Shown here in pieces: positions 8,981-18,074 of a DNA stretch of 64,000 nt (position 1 is the first letter of the stretch; every line of letters begins with the position of its first letter). Where the stretch lies: NCBI GenBank assembly GCA_021774335.1, contig JAJFJD010000020.1, positions 248,001-312,000 of the forward strand, written 5' to 3'. Under the pieces are notes generated by a model. It had not been told where the DNA came from. It worked only from the letters and a program-made list of their open reading frames with translations, and ran no database searches. The DNA is from Alphaproteobacteria bacterium (GTDB lineage Bacteria; Pseudomonadota; Alphaproteobacteria; UBA8366). The translations under genes and the position numbers were made by a program.

Positions 8981-9385
8981 ATGATATTCGCACGACAGGC
9001 CATCGTTGGCGCCATTCTCGCAATTCTCATGAGTTCCGGCGCTTTGGCAGATCAGGTCAGTACACTAAGCCAGAAAACCGCCCTCCAAGCCGCGATGCAA
9101 AAACACATCGAGCGTAGTCTCGTCGACGGGTCATATCTCCATTTTGACATGACGGGCGGCGTGGTGCGCGAATTGGCGCCGGTGAAGGCCCATCCCATCA
9201 TCCTGAAAATGGGCAAGTATTTCGTGCTCTGTTCTGATTTTCAGGACAAGAGCGGAAAGTCCGTCAATATCGACTACTACCTTGCCCGCCGCGGCCGTTC
9301 CTACATCGTCTTCCACAGCGAAGTGGACAATCGGGATCAGCTGATGGCGTTGATTAAAAAAGGGAAAGTCACCCACATGGACTGA
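8981..9385 (+). CDS. Small exported protein of unknown function
   Basis: A 134-residue protein with a signal peptide (hydrophobic residues 8-22 ending ALADQ) and a mature domain of about 110 residues with an alternating pattern of strands, including LHFDMTGGVV and YFVLCSDFQDKSGKSVNIDYYLA. I do not recognise a family. There is one cysteine in the mature protein. It precedes the phosphorelay genes by about 50 bp on the same strand and could be cotranscribed with them, but its relation to signalling is not shown. The start at 8981 follows GGAGTATCTCC. Confidence 0.65.
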   Translation: MIFARQAIVGAILAILMSSGALADQVSTLSQKTALQAAMQKHIERSLVDGSYLHFDMTGGVVRELAPVKAHPIILKMGKYFVLCSDFQDKSGKSVNIDYYLARRGRSYIVFHSEVDNRDQLMALIKKGKVTHMD

Positions 9386-9438
9386 TCCGCTGGTTGGCGG
9401 GTCGTTTTGTTGCGCGTGCTTTGCCCGGTACATATTCG

Positions 9439-11343
9439 ATGGCTTCCCAGAAAAGACGCTTCGGACTCTTCGCAAAATATCTTTCGGTGCTCGTACCGGT
9501 ATTTCTTATGCTTGCGGTACCGGGTTTGACCGCGATCGTCTATTTCGAACTGCGTACTCATGAAGAGACGCTATCGTCGCGGGTGGGAAACCAGGCGGCG
9601 CGCGCATCGGCGGCCTTCGTTCGACATAGCGCACAGACAAATCCTTCACTCGCCCGCGATCTGCTCGCGCCGCTGGCTGCGGACCGGGCTTTCCTATGCG
9701 CCGAAATCCGCCAACAGGGTCAACGCGAATTCGTCGCCGCCGTTCCGGCCAAAATTGGATGCCTGCAACAGGACAGCGAAAACCGGCTGGATATGGAAAT
9801 CGACGATGACGGGCAATACACGCTCATCGTCCAGTTCTCCGATACGGAAATTGCCGAGGCCGCCAGGCTACGCCAAACGCTGATGATCCTGGTCGTGGTT
9901 CTCGCCTTCCTTTTCGCGACGACCGCGGCGGCTCTATGCTTCCGACAGATCGTCACGCGACCGCTGCAGAATCTTGTCCTCGCGATCAAGAAGAATACCG
10001 TCCGGGGCGAACGTGTACCGGTCGAGGTCACGAGCTCGGACGAGTTGGGCGTCGTCGCCATGGCCTACAACGAACTCCTGGACCGCGAGATCGAACGCGA
10101 ACAGACGCTCAAGGAAACGAACCGAGCGCTAAGCATATCGCAACGCGAGTTCAAGCGACTGAATGCCGATTTGGAGGAACGCGTCCGGTCACGGACCGCC
10201 GAGCTTCACGCCCGGGGCATCGCCCTGTCCAACAGCGAACAACGCTTCAAAGACTTCGCGAAGGCCTCGTCCGATTGGTATTGGGAAATGGACGAGACTT
10301 TGCGGTTCTCATATTTCTCCGACCGGTTCACGGAGGTTACCGGTGTCGAAACATCGCTGCTGTTGGGCAAAACCCGTGAGGAGACCGGCGTCCCGGACGT
10401 AGACCCCGACGAATGGCGCCGCCACCTCGACGCGCTGCACAACCAGCACCCCTTCCGAAACTTCATTCATCCGCGTCAGAAACCGGACGGCACGACAGCC
10501 TGGCTGTCGATCAACGGTGTCCCCTATGCGAATAGCGATGGACGATTTATGGGATTCCGTGGAACCGGCAACGACATCACAGACCTCGTAAAGGCACGAC
10601 GAGACGCGGAGTCCGCGAGCCGCGCCAAATCTGACTTCCTGGCTAACATGAGCCACGAACTGCGAACGCCGTTGAACGCGATCATCGGGTACGCCGAATT
10701 GCTGCGGGAAGACGCGCGCGAAAACCACGACCGGCAACTCCTCGACGACCTGTCCAAGATCGACAATGCAGGTCGCCAGCTACTCGAATTGGTAAACAAC
10801 ATCCTCGATATTTCCAAGATCGAAGCCAACATGATGGAAGCGAGCTTCGATCATGTCGCACTGGATGCCTTGTTCGATGGAGTGGCGGATACTATGGGCC
10901 CTGCTGTTGCGGCGAAGGGCAACACCCTTCACATCGAAAACAACGCAGACCAATCAACGCTTTACACCGACGGTCAAAAGCTACGTCAGATACTTCTCAA
11001 TCTGCTCAGCAACGCCGCAAAATTCACGACGGAGGGCGATATCCGGCTGTCCGTCGATCAGGATGGCGATGACTGCTTGCGCTTCCGTGTAACCGATTCC
11101 GGCGTCGGCATGTCGGAGGAGCAACTCGCAAAAGTCTTCGAACCGTTCGTGCAGGGGGAATCATCGACCAGCAACAAATACGGGGGTACTGGCCTCGGGC
11201 TAGCCTTGTGTAAACGCTTTACGAAGTTGCTAGGCGGCCAGCTGGAGGTCGAAAGCCATGAAGGTGCCGGCACCCAATTCACGATCGTGTTGCCTATCCA
11301 ACAGGCTAAAAGGTCGAAACCCGAAGCGGCGGTCGCATCATGA
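9439..11343 (+). CDS. Membrane PAS sensor histidine kinase
   Basis: A 634-residue kinase. A transmembrane helix at about residues 11-34 and a second at about 152-174 bracket a 115-residue periplasmic sensor. HAMP-like and coiled-coil segments follow, then a PAS domain (about 265-385, beginning RFKDFAKASSDWYWEMDE), then HisKA with FLANMSHELRTPLNAI (phosphoacceptor His406) and HATPase_c with N-, G1- and G2-box motifs (NAAKFT, DSGVGMS, GTGLGLALC). The ATG at 9439 is preferred; a TTG at 9394 is an alternative. The stop overlaps the next gene's start (ATGA). It should autophosphorylate in response to an unidentified periplasmic or PAS-sensed signal and pass phosphate to the next two proteins. Confidence 0.9.
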   Translation: MASQKRRFGLFAKYLSVLVPVFLMLAVPGLTAIVYFELRTHEETLSSRVGNQAARASAAFVRHSAQTNPSLARDLLAPLAADRAFLCAEIRQQGQREFVAAVPAKIGCLQQDSENRLDMEIDDDGQYTLIVQFSDTEIAEAARLRQTLMILVVVLAFLFATTAAALCFRQIVTRPLQNLVLAIKKNTVRGERVPVEVTSSDELGVVAMAYNELLDREIEREQTLKETNRALSISQREFKRLNADLEERVRSRTAELHARGIALSNSEQRFKDFAKASSDWYWEMDETLRFSYFSDRFTEVTGVETSLLLGKTREETGVPDVDPDEWRRHLDALHNQHPFRNFIHPRQKPDGTTAWLSINGVPYANSDGRFMGFRGTGNDITDLVKARRDAESASRAKSDFLANMSHELRTPLNAIIGYAELLREDARENHDRQLLDDLSKIDNAGRQLLELVNNILDISKIEANMMEASFDHVALDALFDGVADTMGPAVAAKGNTLHIENNADQSTLYTDGQKLRQILLNLLSNAAKFTTEGDIRLSVDQDGDDCLRFRVTDSGVGMSEEQLAKVFEPFVQGESSTSNKYGGTGLGLALCKRFTKLLGGQLEVESHEGAGTQFTIVLPIQQAKRSKPEAAVAS

Positions 11344-11744
11344 AGTCAGTCGCCGACACTCCCACGGCCAGAATCCTGATGGTCGAGGACAATCAATTGA
11401 ACCGCGATATGTTGGGCCGCCGACTGACGCGGCGCGGTTTCGATATGATCTATGCAATCGACGGCGCTACGGCACTGGAGGCGGCAGAATCGGAATGTCC
11501 CGATTTAATCCTGATGGACATCGGGCTCGGCGAGGATAATGGACTAGAGGTCACACAACACATTCGCGCACGCCATTTTGGCGGAAGCATCCCAATCATT
11601 GCGCTAACCGCTCACGCAACGGCCGCTGACCGCGAGAAATGTCTCGCCTTCGGATGCAACGATTTCGAGACGAAACCCATAGAATTCGAAAGGCTGCTCG
11701 GCAAAGTTCTCAGCTATATCGATATGGGGGAATTCAGAGAATGA
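11340..11744 (+). CDS. Single-domain response regulator (DivK-like)
   Basis: A 134-residue stand-alone receiver. The acidic pair is at VEDN (Glu16-Asp17), the phosphorylated aspartate at Asp60 (LILMDIGL), the Thr in ALTAH and the conserved lysine at Lys112 (TKP). There is no output domain, as in DivK, which suggests a phosphate shuttle or an allosteric effector. It overlaps both neighbours by ATGA, so translation is coupled and stoichiometric partnership with the two kinases is likely. Which way phosphate flows between them cannot be read from sequence. Confidence 0.9.
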   Translation: MKSVADTPTARILMVEDNQLNRDMLGRRLTRRGFDMIYAIDGATALEAAESECPDLILMDIGLGEDNGLEVTQHIRARHFGGSIPIIALTAHATAADREKCLAFGCNDFETKPIEFERLLGKVLSYIDMGEFRE

Positions 11745-13777
11745 AACCCACTCACCAGAATTCCAAAACCCGAGTTCTAATCGCGGACGACAATGAAACG
11801 AACCTGGAGCTAGCGCGGCGCTGTTTCGAGCGTCTCGATTGCGAAGCTGACGTCGCGGCCGACGGCCTGCAGGCAATTCACGCCATGCAGAATGCGCCGT
11901 ATGACATCGTTTTTATGGATTGCCAGATGCCGAACCTCGATGGCTTCCAAACGAGTAAGCATATTCGGGAATTCCCCAATCAACTGAAATGTAAAGATGG
12001 GATTCCGATAGTCGCGTTGACGGCGAGTGCGACCGAGGAAGTGCGCGAAGCATGTCTGACCGTTGGCATGAACGATTTCATCACGAAACCGTTCACACTC
12101 GATCAACTCCGCAACGCGCTTTCCCGATGGCTACCGGAACGGTTTCAGGTTGAACGGGACAACGATGACGCCGCCAGCGACCACACGGGATTAAGCGGCT
12201 ACGTGCAGGAAACGTCGATCGTCAACGGCATCGATAAGCATGCGCTCAATTCCCTTCGGATACTCGATACGACAAACAACCCTTACGGATTTGTGAATCT
12301 TGTCAGCACATTTCTGGACAGTTCGAGAACTATACTCGATCGACTTCGCGAAGCTTTCGATAGCGCAAACGTCGAATCAATCGCTCAATTGGCGCACTCA
12401 TTGCGCTCAAGCAGTGCCAACCTGGGTGCCGTCGGGCTCTCAAAATTATGCCATGAGTTGGAAACCACGGCCGGTCCGAATAATCTGACCGAGGTCGGTG
12501 CGCTCATCGGCGCAATCTCGGACGAATTCGAAAAAGTATGTTCGACCCTAGCGATTGAACTTACCAAATCTCATGGCGCCGCACCGAATCGCGTTCCGAG
12601 ACCGGCCAAACCGGCCGACGGTGATGCCGAGGTGATCCTCCTCGTTGACGATGACTCAACGCAGCGAGCCATCGCTCGAGGTTATCTGGAACAAGCGGGC
12701 TTCAGCGTAGAGGAAGCGACCGACGGCCTGCTAGGATTGGACCTCGCACGGCAATTGCAACCGGATCTGATCCTCCTTGATGTGGTCATGCCGAAGCTCA
12801 ATGGCTTCGAGGTTTGTCGCCAAGTCCGCGACGATAAGAATTTGACGCATACGCCGGTTTTGATGACCACGGGATTGGACAACACTGGCGCCCTCGATCG
12901 TTGTTTCGAAGTTGGCGCGACCGATACCCTCACAAAACCAACGGTATGGAAACTGTTGCAATATCGCGTGAAATTCCTGCTTCGGCGGCATCACGCCGAA
13001 CAAGAACTCCGCGACGCGAAATCAAGAGCCGAGGCTGCGGACACGGCAAAAACGCATTTCCTGGCGAACATGAGCCACGAACTACGAACCCCGCTTAATG
13101 CGATCCTCGGGTTTTCCGAAGTCATCAAGGACCAACATTTCGGATCGGATGGGATCACTAAATATCAAGAATATGCAAAAAACATCCACGACAGCGGCGG
13201 GCATCTCTTGGGCATTATCGACGATGTCCTCGATATGAGTAGAGCGGCATCCGGCAATCTCGAACTTGCCGACGAAGCCGTGGACCTAAACGAGGCCATC
13301 GGCGCAGCGATCATGCAAATCGGCCCATCCGCAATTAAGGAAAACGTGTCGGTGTCCAATGACATCCATTCGCCGTTACCTGAGATTCGCGGTGACCTCC
13401 TCAGATTGGTACAAATATTCCTGAATTTGCTTTCGAATGCGGTCAAATTCACACCTGGCGGCGGAACGATCCGTGTGATCGCCGATCACCATGAAGACGG
13501 CTGGATTTCCATATCGGTCTCCGACACCGGCATCGGGATTGCCGAGGATCGCATCGATGACATATTCCTGCCCTTCAAACAGCTTGAGGGCGCTTTCAAC
13601 AAAAAGCATGAAGGGACCGGCTTGGGCATTCCAATCGCCGCCGAGTTGGCGCGTCTTCACGGTGGCCGCATCGACTACAAAAGTGTTCTCGGCACCGGCA
13701 CGACCGCGACACTCACGCTTCCTATTGGCCAAAAACTTTCATTCGCAAATGACGCCAGCAACGTAAAAACGGCGTAA
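11741..13777 (+). CDS. Hybrid REC-HPt-REC-histidine kinase
   Basis: A 678-residue soluble protein. REC1 spans about residues 10-130 (Asp60 in VFMDCQMP). An HPt domain at about 165-275 carries the phosphotransfer histidine His219 in LAHSLRSSSANLGA. REC2 is at about 297-415 (Asp347 in LLDVVMP, TKP at 398-400). HisKA follows, with His446 in NMSHELRTPLNA, and a C-terminal HATPase domain with DTGIGI and GTGLGI. I chose the ATG at 11741, which overlaps the previous stop; a longer frame to 11639 would overlap the receiver gene by 100 bp. No transmembrane helix. Placing the HPt between two receivers upstream of the kinase core is uncommon. The protein could hold a complete phosphorelay on one chain. 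Confidence 0.9.
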   Translation: MKPTHQNSKTRVLIADDNETNLELARRCFERLDCEADVAADGLQAIHAMQNAPYDIVFMDCQMPNLDGFQTSKHIREFPNQLKCKDGIPIVALTASATEEVREACLTVGMNDFITKPFTLDQLRNALSRWLPERFQVERDNDDAASDHTGLSGYVQETSIVNGIDKHALNSLRILDTTNNPYGFVNLVSTFLDSSRTILDRLREAFDSANVESIAQLAHSLRSSSANLGAVGLSKLCHELETTAGPNNLTEVGALIGAISDEFEKVCSTLAIELTKSHGAAPNRVPRPAKPADGDAEVILLVDDDSTQRAIARGYLEQAGFSVEEATDGLLGLDLARQLQPDLILLDVVMPKLNGFEVCRQVRDDKNLTHTPVLMTTGLDNTGALDRCFEVGATDTLTKPTVWKLLQYRVKFLLRRHHAEQELRDAKSRAEAADTAKTHFLANMSHELRTPLNAILGFSEVIKDQHFGSDGITKYQEYAKNIHDSGGHLLGIIDDVLDMSRAASGNLELADEAVDLNEAIGAAIMQIGPSAIKENVSVSNDIHSPLPEIRGDLLRLVQIFLNLLSNAVKFTPGGGTIRVIADHHEDGWISISVSDTGIGIAEDRIDDIFLPFKQLEGAFNKKHEGTGLGIPIAAELARLHGGRIDYKSVLGTGTTATLTLPIGQKLSFANDASNVKTA

Positions 13778-13817
13778 CGCCAAAAATTTCGATGAACGCC
13801 GACTGTCGCCCGCCCCG

Positions 13818-13982
13818 TCAGTACAACACCTTCACTTTGACCTTCGGCTTGGTTTTCGAGCCGCCCTTGCCTTCGATGCGGATCGGCGGCTTGTTCTCGC
13901 ATCCAGGCAGGAGCATTGCCCCTGCACCGGCTGCGGCCAGCCGCGCGATCACTCTGCGCCGCGATATCGGGCGTTTCTCCAT
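13818..13982 (-). CDS. Small lipoprotein, 54 residues
   Basis: A short reverse-strand frame. It starts MEKRPISRRRVIARL, a twin-arginine-like and positively charged leader, followed by a hydrophobic run and the lipobox LLPGC, after which the mature part is only about 29 residues and rich in Lys, Gly and Val. The ATG at 13982 fits the leader; an in-frame ATG at 14027 adds residues without signal-like character. The mature peptide would be a small basic lipoprotein. Function unknown. It lies in a short convergent/divergent gap between the hybrid kinase and the next membrane protein, and this length is often skipped by gene finders. Confidence 0.55.
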   Translation of the reverse strand: MEKRPISRRRVIARLAAAGAGAMLLPGCENKPPIRIEGKGGSKTKPKVKVKVLY

Positions 13983-14053
13983 TCCTGAGATATACTTCCG
14001 CCTCAGGAAAATGCCAGACACGATCACGACAACGCGGAGCGGCAGAACACGAA

Positions 14054-14221
14054 ATGGACTGGAACTGGCAGTATTTCGCTTATTTCATCGCCGGAACGGC
14101 CTTGCTGCTGTACGTCATGCGCGCCCGCGGCGGGGCCGGCATGCGCGGTTATTCGTTGATCGCGCTCGGTATTTTCCTGGTGCTGGGGGTGCTGCTGCTG
14201 GTCAACGCCGTGAGCCGCTGA
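14054..14221 (+). CDS. Small two-helix membrane protein, 55 residues
   Basis: Translates as a 55-residue protein beginning MDWNWQYFAYFIAG with two hydrophobic helices (about residues 6-21 and 32-51) around a short Arg/Gly-rich loop. The longer frame to 13916 has no matching features. The ATG at 14054 is 71 bp from the divergent lipoprotein start, so a shared promoter region is possible. I do not recognise a family. The pattern is that of many uncharacterised proteobacterial small membrane proteins. Confidence 0.6.
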   Translation: MDWNWQYFAYFIAGTALLLYVMRARGGAGMRGYSLIALGIFLVLGVLLLVNAVSR

Positions 14222-14384
14222 GCCCCCGATTCTCGCGCCAAAATACGCCCGACGCCGGTTTCCCGCGAGACAAATCCAGCAAAATCAACCACTACGGTAA
14301 TGTTTGGTTAATGCGATCCGCCTACCCTGCACGCAATTGGGAGGGGCGAAGCGGTCCCTCCGAGCAAGATTTTGGAGCAGCAGG

Positions 14385-14753
14385 ATGGATAAGAGCGTAT
14401 ACGACCAGATCGGCGGGGCCGTCGCGGTCGATGCCGCGGTCGACATCTTCTATCGCAAGGTCCTGACCGATTCGACCATCAGCCACTTCTTTGATTCCGT
14501 CGATATGGACGATCAGGAAGCGAAACAGAAAGCCTTTCTGACGATGGCGTTCGGCGGACCTAACGAGTACACCGGCAAGGATATGCGGACCGCGCATGCG
14601 GGTCTGGTATCACGCGGCCTGAACGACCGTCATTTCGACGCGGTCTGCGCCCATCTCAAGGAAACGCTGGAAGAGCTCGGCGTGCCGGAGAATCTTTTGA
14701 AGGCGATCCTCGGCGTCGCCGACAGCGTGCGCGACGACGTTCTCAACCGCTGA
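14385..14753 (+). CDS. Group I truncated haemoglobin (trHbN-like)
   Basis: A 122-residue two-over-two globin starting at the ATG at 14385 after GGAGCAGCAGG. It begins MDKSVYDQIGG, and has the B-helix IFYRKVL with Tyr23 at the likely B10 position, FGGPNEYTGKDM, and the proximal histidine His71 in AHAGL. Group I truncated haemoglobins bind O2 and can dioxygenate NO. The gene ends 19 bp before a ferredoxin-type reductase on the same strand, which could be its electron donor. A second, group III, globin lies at 36464-36907 in a separate context. Confidence 0.9.
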   Translation: MDKSVYDQIGGAVAVDAAVDIFYRKVLTDSTISHFFDSVDMDDQEAKQKAFLTMAFGGPNEYTGKDMRTAHAGLVSRGLNDRHFDAVCAHLKETLEELGVPENLLKAILGVADSVRDDVLNR

Positions 14754-14772
14754 CCGGACGTCGCGAATATCC

Positions 14773-15783
14773 ATGCCGACAATAACCGTCGCCGGATCCT
14801 CGTATGACTGCACCGATGAAGAGACGGTGCTCGACGCGCTATCGCGTCATGGCGTCAAGGTGCCCAACTCCTGCCGCAAGGGCGCCTGCCATTCCTGCAT
14901 GATGCGGGTGATGGACGGCCCGGTCCCGGCGAAAGCGCAAGCGGGCCTCAAGGAAAATTTCGTCCACGAAGGATATTTCCTCGCCTGTCAGTGCCAGCCC
15001 GACGGCGACCTCACCCTGGCTTCACCGAACGGTGCCGCCGCGTTTCAGCAAGCAACGGTGGTGTTCGCCGAGCCGCTCGCCGATACGGTACAGCGCGTAA
15101 TCTTGCGGCCGGAAACGGCGCTGCGGTATCGCGCGGGGCAATTCGTCAACCTACGCCGGCCCGACGGTCTCATCCGGAGCTACTCGCTCGCCAGTCTGCC
15201 CGACTCCGTGCCGGAATTCGAAATTCACGTCAAACGCCTTGAGGGCGGCGCGGTCAGCAACTGGATTTGCGACACGCTCAAGCCCGGCAGCAATGTCGAG
15301 ATCGGCGCGCCGATGGGCACCTGTTTCTATCTGCCGGCACGCGACCCGCAGAATATGCTTCTGATTGGTACGGGAACCGGCCTGGCGCCGCTTTTCGGTA
15401 TCGCACGGGACGCCTTGCTCTCTGGGCATCAGGGCGACATCCATTTCTATCACGGCAGCCGCACGCGCGAGGGCCTGTATTTCCATCATTCGCTGCGCGA
15501 CATGCATGCCGCGCACGGCAACTTTCACTACCATCCCTGCGTCTCGGGACAGGACGTGCCGGACGACTGTATCGCCGGGCGGGCGGATGACATCGCCTTG
15601 CAGGATTCCGGCGACCTCGCCGGATGGCGGGTCTTCCTCTGCGGACTACCGGACATGGTGCATGCGACGCGCAAGCAGGCCTATCTGAAGGGTGCAAGCC
15701 TCGCCGATATTCACGCCGACGCCTTTGAGTTGGCGGCCCGCGACGAGGAAAGTGCGACCGAACGCACGGCCGCGACCGGCTAA
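14773..15783 (+). CDS. 2Fe-2S ferredoxin / FAD / NAD(P)H reductase
   Basis: A 336-residue three-domain electron-transfer protein. The N-terminal plant-type 2Fe-2S domain has Cys34, Cys39, Cys42 and Cys72 in the spacing C-x4-C-x2-C-x29-C. Then comes an FAD-binding barrel (RSYSLASLPDS near residue 139), and the NAD(P) domain with GTGTGLAP and a C-terminal CGLPDMVH segment. This order is that of oxygenase reductases and methane-monooxygenase reductase component C. Its position 19 bp after the truncated haemoglobin suggests it reduces that globin, an analogue of a split flavohaemoglobin. It meets the convergent phosphodiesterase gene with a 4-bp overlap at the stops. Confidence 0.9.
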   Translation: MPTITVAGSSYDCTDEETVLDALSRHGVKVPNSCRKGACHSCMMRVMDGPVPAKAQAGLKENFVHEGYFLACQCQPDGDLTLASPNGAAAFQQATVVFAEPLADTVQRVILRPETALRYRAGQFVNLRRPDGLIRSYSLASLPDSVPEFEIHVKRLEGGAVSNWICDTLKPGSNVEIGAPMGTCFYLPARDPQNMLLIGTGTGLAPLFGIARDALLSGHQGDIHFYHGSRTREGLYFHHSLRDMHAAHGNFHYHPCVSGQDVPDDCIAGRADDIALQDSGDLAGWRVFLCGLPDMVHATRKQAYLKGASLADIHADAFELAARDEESATERTAATG

Positions 15784-17258
15784 CCGCTCCGTTCGACCCA
15801 ACCCCGATCGAGATACGGCGTGTCACCGACCTTGCTATGGGTCAGGTGCACCCGATAGCCCGCGGCTCCATCGACGGTGACGGTTTCGGTTTCCTGCTTT
15901 GGCGGATCACCGGACGCGTCGATCAAGGCTTCCGACAAGACACGGCCCTGCATATGGGCCGGCACGTCGATCCCCAACAGCGTCAACACCGTCGGCAGGA
16001 CATCGACGATTCCTGCCCGAAGCTCGGAAGCGCCGCCTGCCTGAAAAGCATCGCCCGAAACAGCGAGCCAATTGCTTAACTCAATGGCATGCAGGCCACC
16101 ATGCAAGCCGCCGTCCACCGGATAAGCGGCATTCTGCAGCGTGTGACCAGGAAGCCCGGCCGCATTCGGCCGGTCGTCGCTGGCCAGGATCAATCCGATA
16201 TCGGGCGCGCGCGGATGGTCGATCTGCAAGTGACTATGATGCAGCGCGCCGACACCATCGCGGGTCGACACCGGACCGCACCACGGCTGCGCCTGCAGCC
16301 AGTCGACAATCTTTCGGATTAAAGCCGGATCCGACTCCCGCACGTAGACGCCACCGCCATTGGACAAGGCAATTGCGAGATCGGCGCCCTCGGTCACCGT
16401 CTTGCCGACGGTGAACCCTGCCGCGCGAAACTTGCCCGCAAGGTCGACGCTTTCCTCCGCAACCGTGATTTGGCCGTGGTCCGACAGCGTGATGACCTGA
16501 AGCGCCTCGCCCGGCCCGTCCGTCGCCCGCCACTTCAGCAGGCGGCCGAACTCCGCATCCAAATGGCGGATCGCCTCCAGGTTCGGCTCGGTTCCGATGC
16601 CCTTGTAGTGATAGCTGTTGTCCGGCTCGCAATACCACAGGACCGTCACGTCCGGTTTCAACTCCGGCTCGATATAGTCGAGATACGCATCGGTCGCATA
16701 AGTCAGCCAGGACAGCGACGGAATCTCATGTTTCGGGATCGGTCCGACGCGGTCAAGCACTTCGGCGATCCGCTCCGCCGGAACCGACGCATCGGGCCGG
16801 TGCAGCGCCAGCCGGAACATGCCGAGCGCCTCGGCCTTGTGGTGCAGCATGCGGCAGCCGCCGGGCGTTCCCGCACTCAGCACGGCGAGCGTCTTTCCGG
16901 CGTCGGCCAGCAATTCCCCCATCACCGGCACGTCGACGAGCTTGCCGCCGAGCCGCCGGTCGCCCTCGGCCAACTGCGTCTCGTCGCCCGTGTTGAACAA
17001 GCCATCGGGCGCGGCCACCGGATCCAGGAACTTATTGCCGACGATGCCATGCCGCTGCGGATAGCAGCCGGTGATCATCGCCGATTGGTTGACGCGCGTT
17101 TCGGTGGGAAAGGTCGAACGGCTGTTGGGAAAGGCGAAACCCGCGGCGGTGAACGCGCACAGGTTCGGCATCAAATCCGGCGTTACCATGTCCGGACGCA
17201 GCGCGTCGAATGCAAGGATCAGCGCTCGTCGGTTTTCCGGCATTGGGTCAGGCCTCAT
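15780..17258 (-). CDS. Alkaline phosphatase superfamily nucleotide pyrophosphatase/phosphodiesterase
   Basis: A 492-residue protein of the alkaline phosphatase/nucleotide pyrophosphatase superfamily. The N-terminus has ILAFDALRPDM, the metal-binding Asp region, then FPTETRVNQSAM, where Thr in the FPT-x-T context would be the nucleophile. LSDHGQ and a downstream HGG/HGGLH segment supply further metal ligands, and GCYPQRHGIVGN is the expected post-nucleophile loop. It probably cleaves phosphodiester or pyrophosphate bonds. Two starts are possible: ATG at 17258 overlaps the upstream gene by 11 bp; an in-frame ATG at 17243 follows GAGGCCTGACCCA. No signal peptide is visible. Confidence 0.8.
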   Translation of the reverse strand: MRPDPMPENRRALILAFDALRPDMVTPDLMPNLCAFTAAGFAFPNSRSTFPTETRVNQSAMITGCYPQRHGIVGNKFLDPVAAPDGLFNTGDETQLAEGDRRLGGKLVDVPVMGELLADAGKTLAVLSAGTPGGCRMLHHKAEALGMFRLALHRPDASVPAERIAEVLDRVGPIPKHEIPSLSWLTYATDAYLDYIEPELKPDVTVLWYCEPDNSYHYKGIGTEPNLEAIRHLDAEFGRLLKWRATDGPGEALQVITLSDHGQITVAEESVDLAGKFRAAGFTVGKTVTEGADLAIALSNGGGVYVRESDPALIRKIVDWLQAQPWCGPVSTRDGVGALHHSHLQIDHPRAPDIGLILASDDRPNAAGLPGHTLQNAAYPVDGGLHGGLHAIELSNWLAVSGDAFQAGGASELRAGIVDVLPTVLTLLGIDVPAHMQGRVLSEALIDASGDPPKQETETVTVDGAAGYRVHLTHSKVGDTPYLDRGWVERSG

Positions 17259-18027
17259 CCTCTTCTTCGTTGAGAACTTTCGGCGTCCCGCCGAGACGCG
17301 TGACCATCGCCATCACTTCGTCGGCACAGGCCTCGAGTTCGGCGGCATCGGTACCGCGCATGACGAGGCTGACGCGGAACTCGCCGCGCGCATATTGCGG
17401 ATAGCTGCCGATATCGACCTCGGGATAGGACTTCTGGATTTCGCCAAGCCCGCCGGCGACCTTACCTTCGCCGAGATTGCAGAGAACGGTGTGCGAAATC
17501 ACCGGTGTGCCGCCGACCAACCCGCCCTTAACGCCGTCCAGCATCGCGCGCATGATCGACGGAACGCCGGCCATGACGAAGACGTTCTCCACCTGGAAGC
17601 CCGGCGCGGTCGAGATCGGATTGTCGATTAGCGAGGCATGTTCCGGCGTGTTCGCCATCCGCATTCGCGCCGCGTTCAGCTCCATCTCGCTGTGTTCGTA
17701 ATGCTCCATCAGGCGGCGCTTTGCTTCCGGGTGCTGGATCAGCTTCTGGCCGAACGCCTTGGCGATGCATTCGGCGGTGATGTCGTCATGGGTCGGGCCA
17801 ATGCCGCCGGTCGTGAAGACATAGTCGAATTTTGCCCGCAGCGTATTCACCGAGTCGACGATCTCCGCCTCGATATCGGGCACGACGCGCACTTCTGACA
17901 GGCGGACACCGACCTCGTTCAAGGTCAGCGCGATATGCGCGACATTCTTGTCCTGCGTCCTACCGGACAGGATTTCATTGCCGATGACAATCACGGCAGC
18001 GGTAACGGTTTTCTTGGAAGTGCTCAT
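17248..18027 (-). CDS. Molybdopterin-binding (MoCF/CinA N-terminal) domain protein
   Basis: A 259-residue protein whose first 175 residues form a MoCF_biosynth domain: VIVIGNEILSGRTQDKN, then TTGGIGPTHDD and the GxP motifs. It lacks the C-terminal nicotinamide-nucleotide amidase domain of full CinA. Such proteins are annotated as competence/damage-inducible protein A-like. The ATG at 18027 gives MSTSKKTVT; an ATG at 18048 is also in frame. The gene's end overlaps the phosphodiesterase start by 11 bp, so translation is coupled. From memory of rhizobial and related genomes, a gene of this family often stands next to sfsA, which here is 11 kb away. Confidence 0.8.
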   Translation of the reverse strand: MSTSKKTVTAAVIVIGNEILSGRTQDKNVAHIALTLNEVGVRLSEVRVVPDIEAEIVDSVNTLRAKFDYVFTTGGIGPTHDDITAECIAKAFGQKLIQHPEAKRRLMEHYEHSEMELNAARMRMANTPEHASLIDNPISTAPGFQVENVFVMAGVPSIMRAMLDGVKGGLVGGTPVISHTVLCNLGEGKVAGGLGEIQKSYPEVDIGSYPQYARGEFRVSLVMRGTDAAELEACADEVMAMVTRLGGTPKVLNEEEDEA

Positions 18028-18074
18028 GGACCAGTCCGGCTCAGGCAAAAGGAAGGCTTGCGATCATAACGAAG

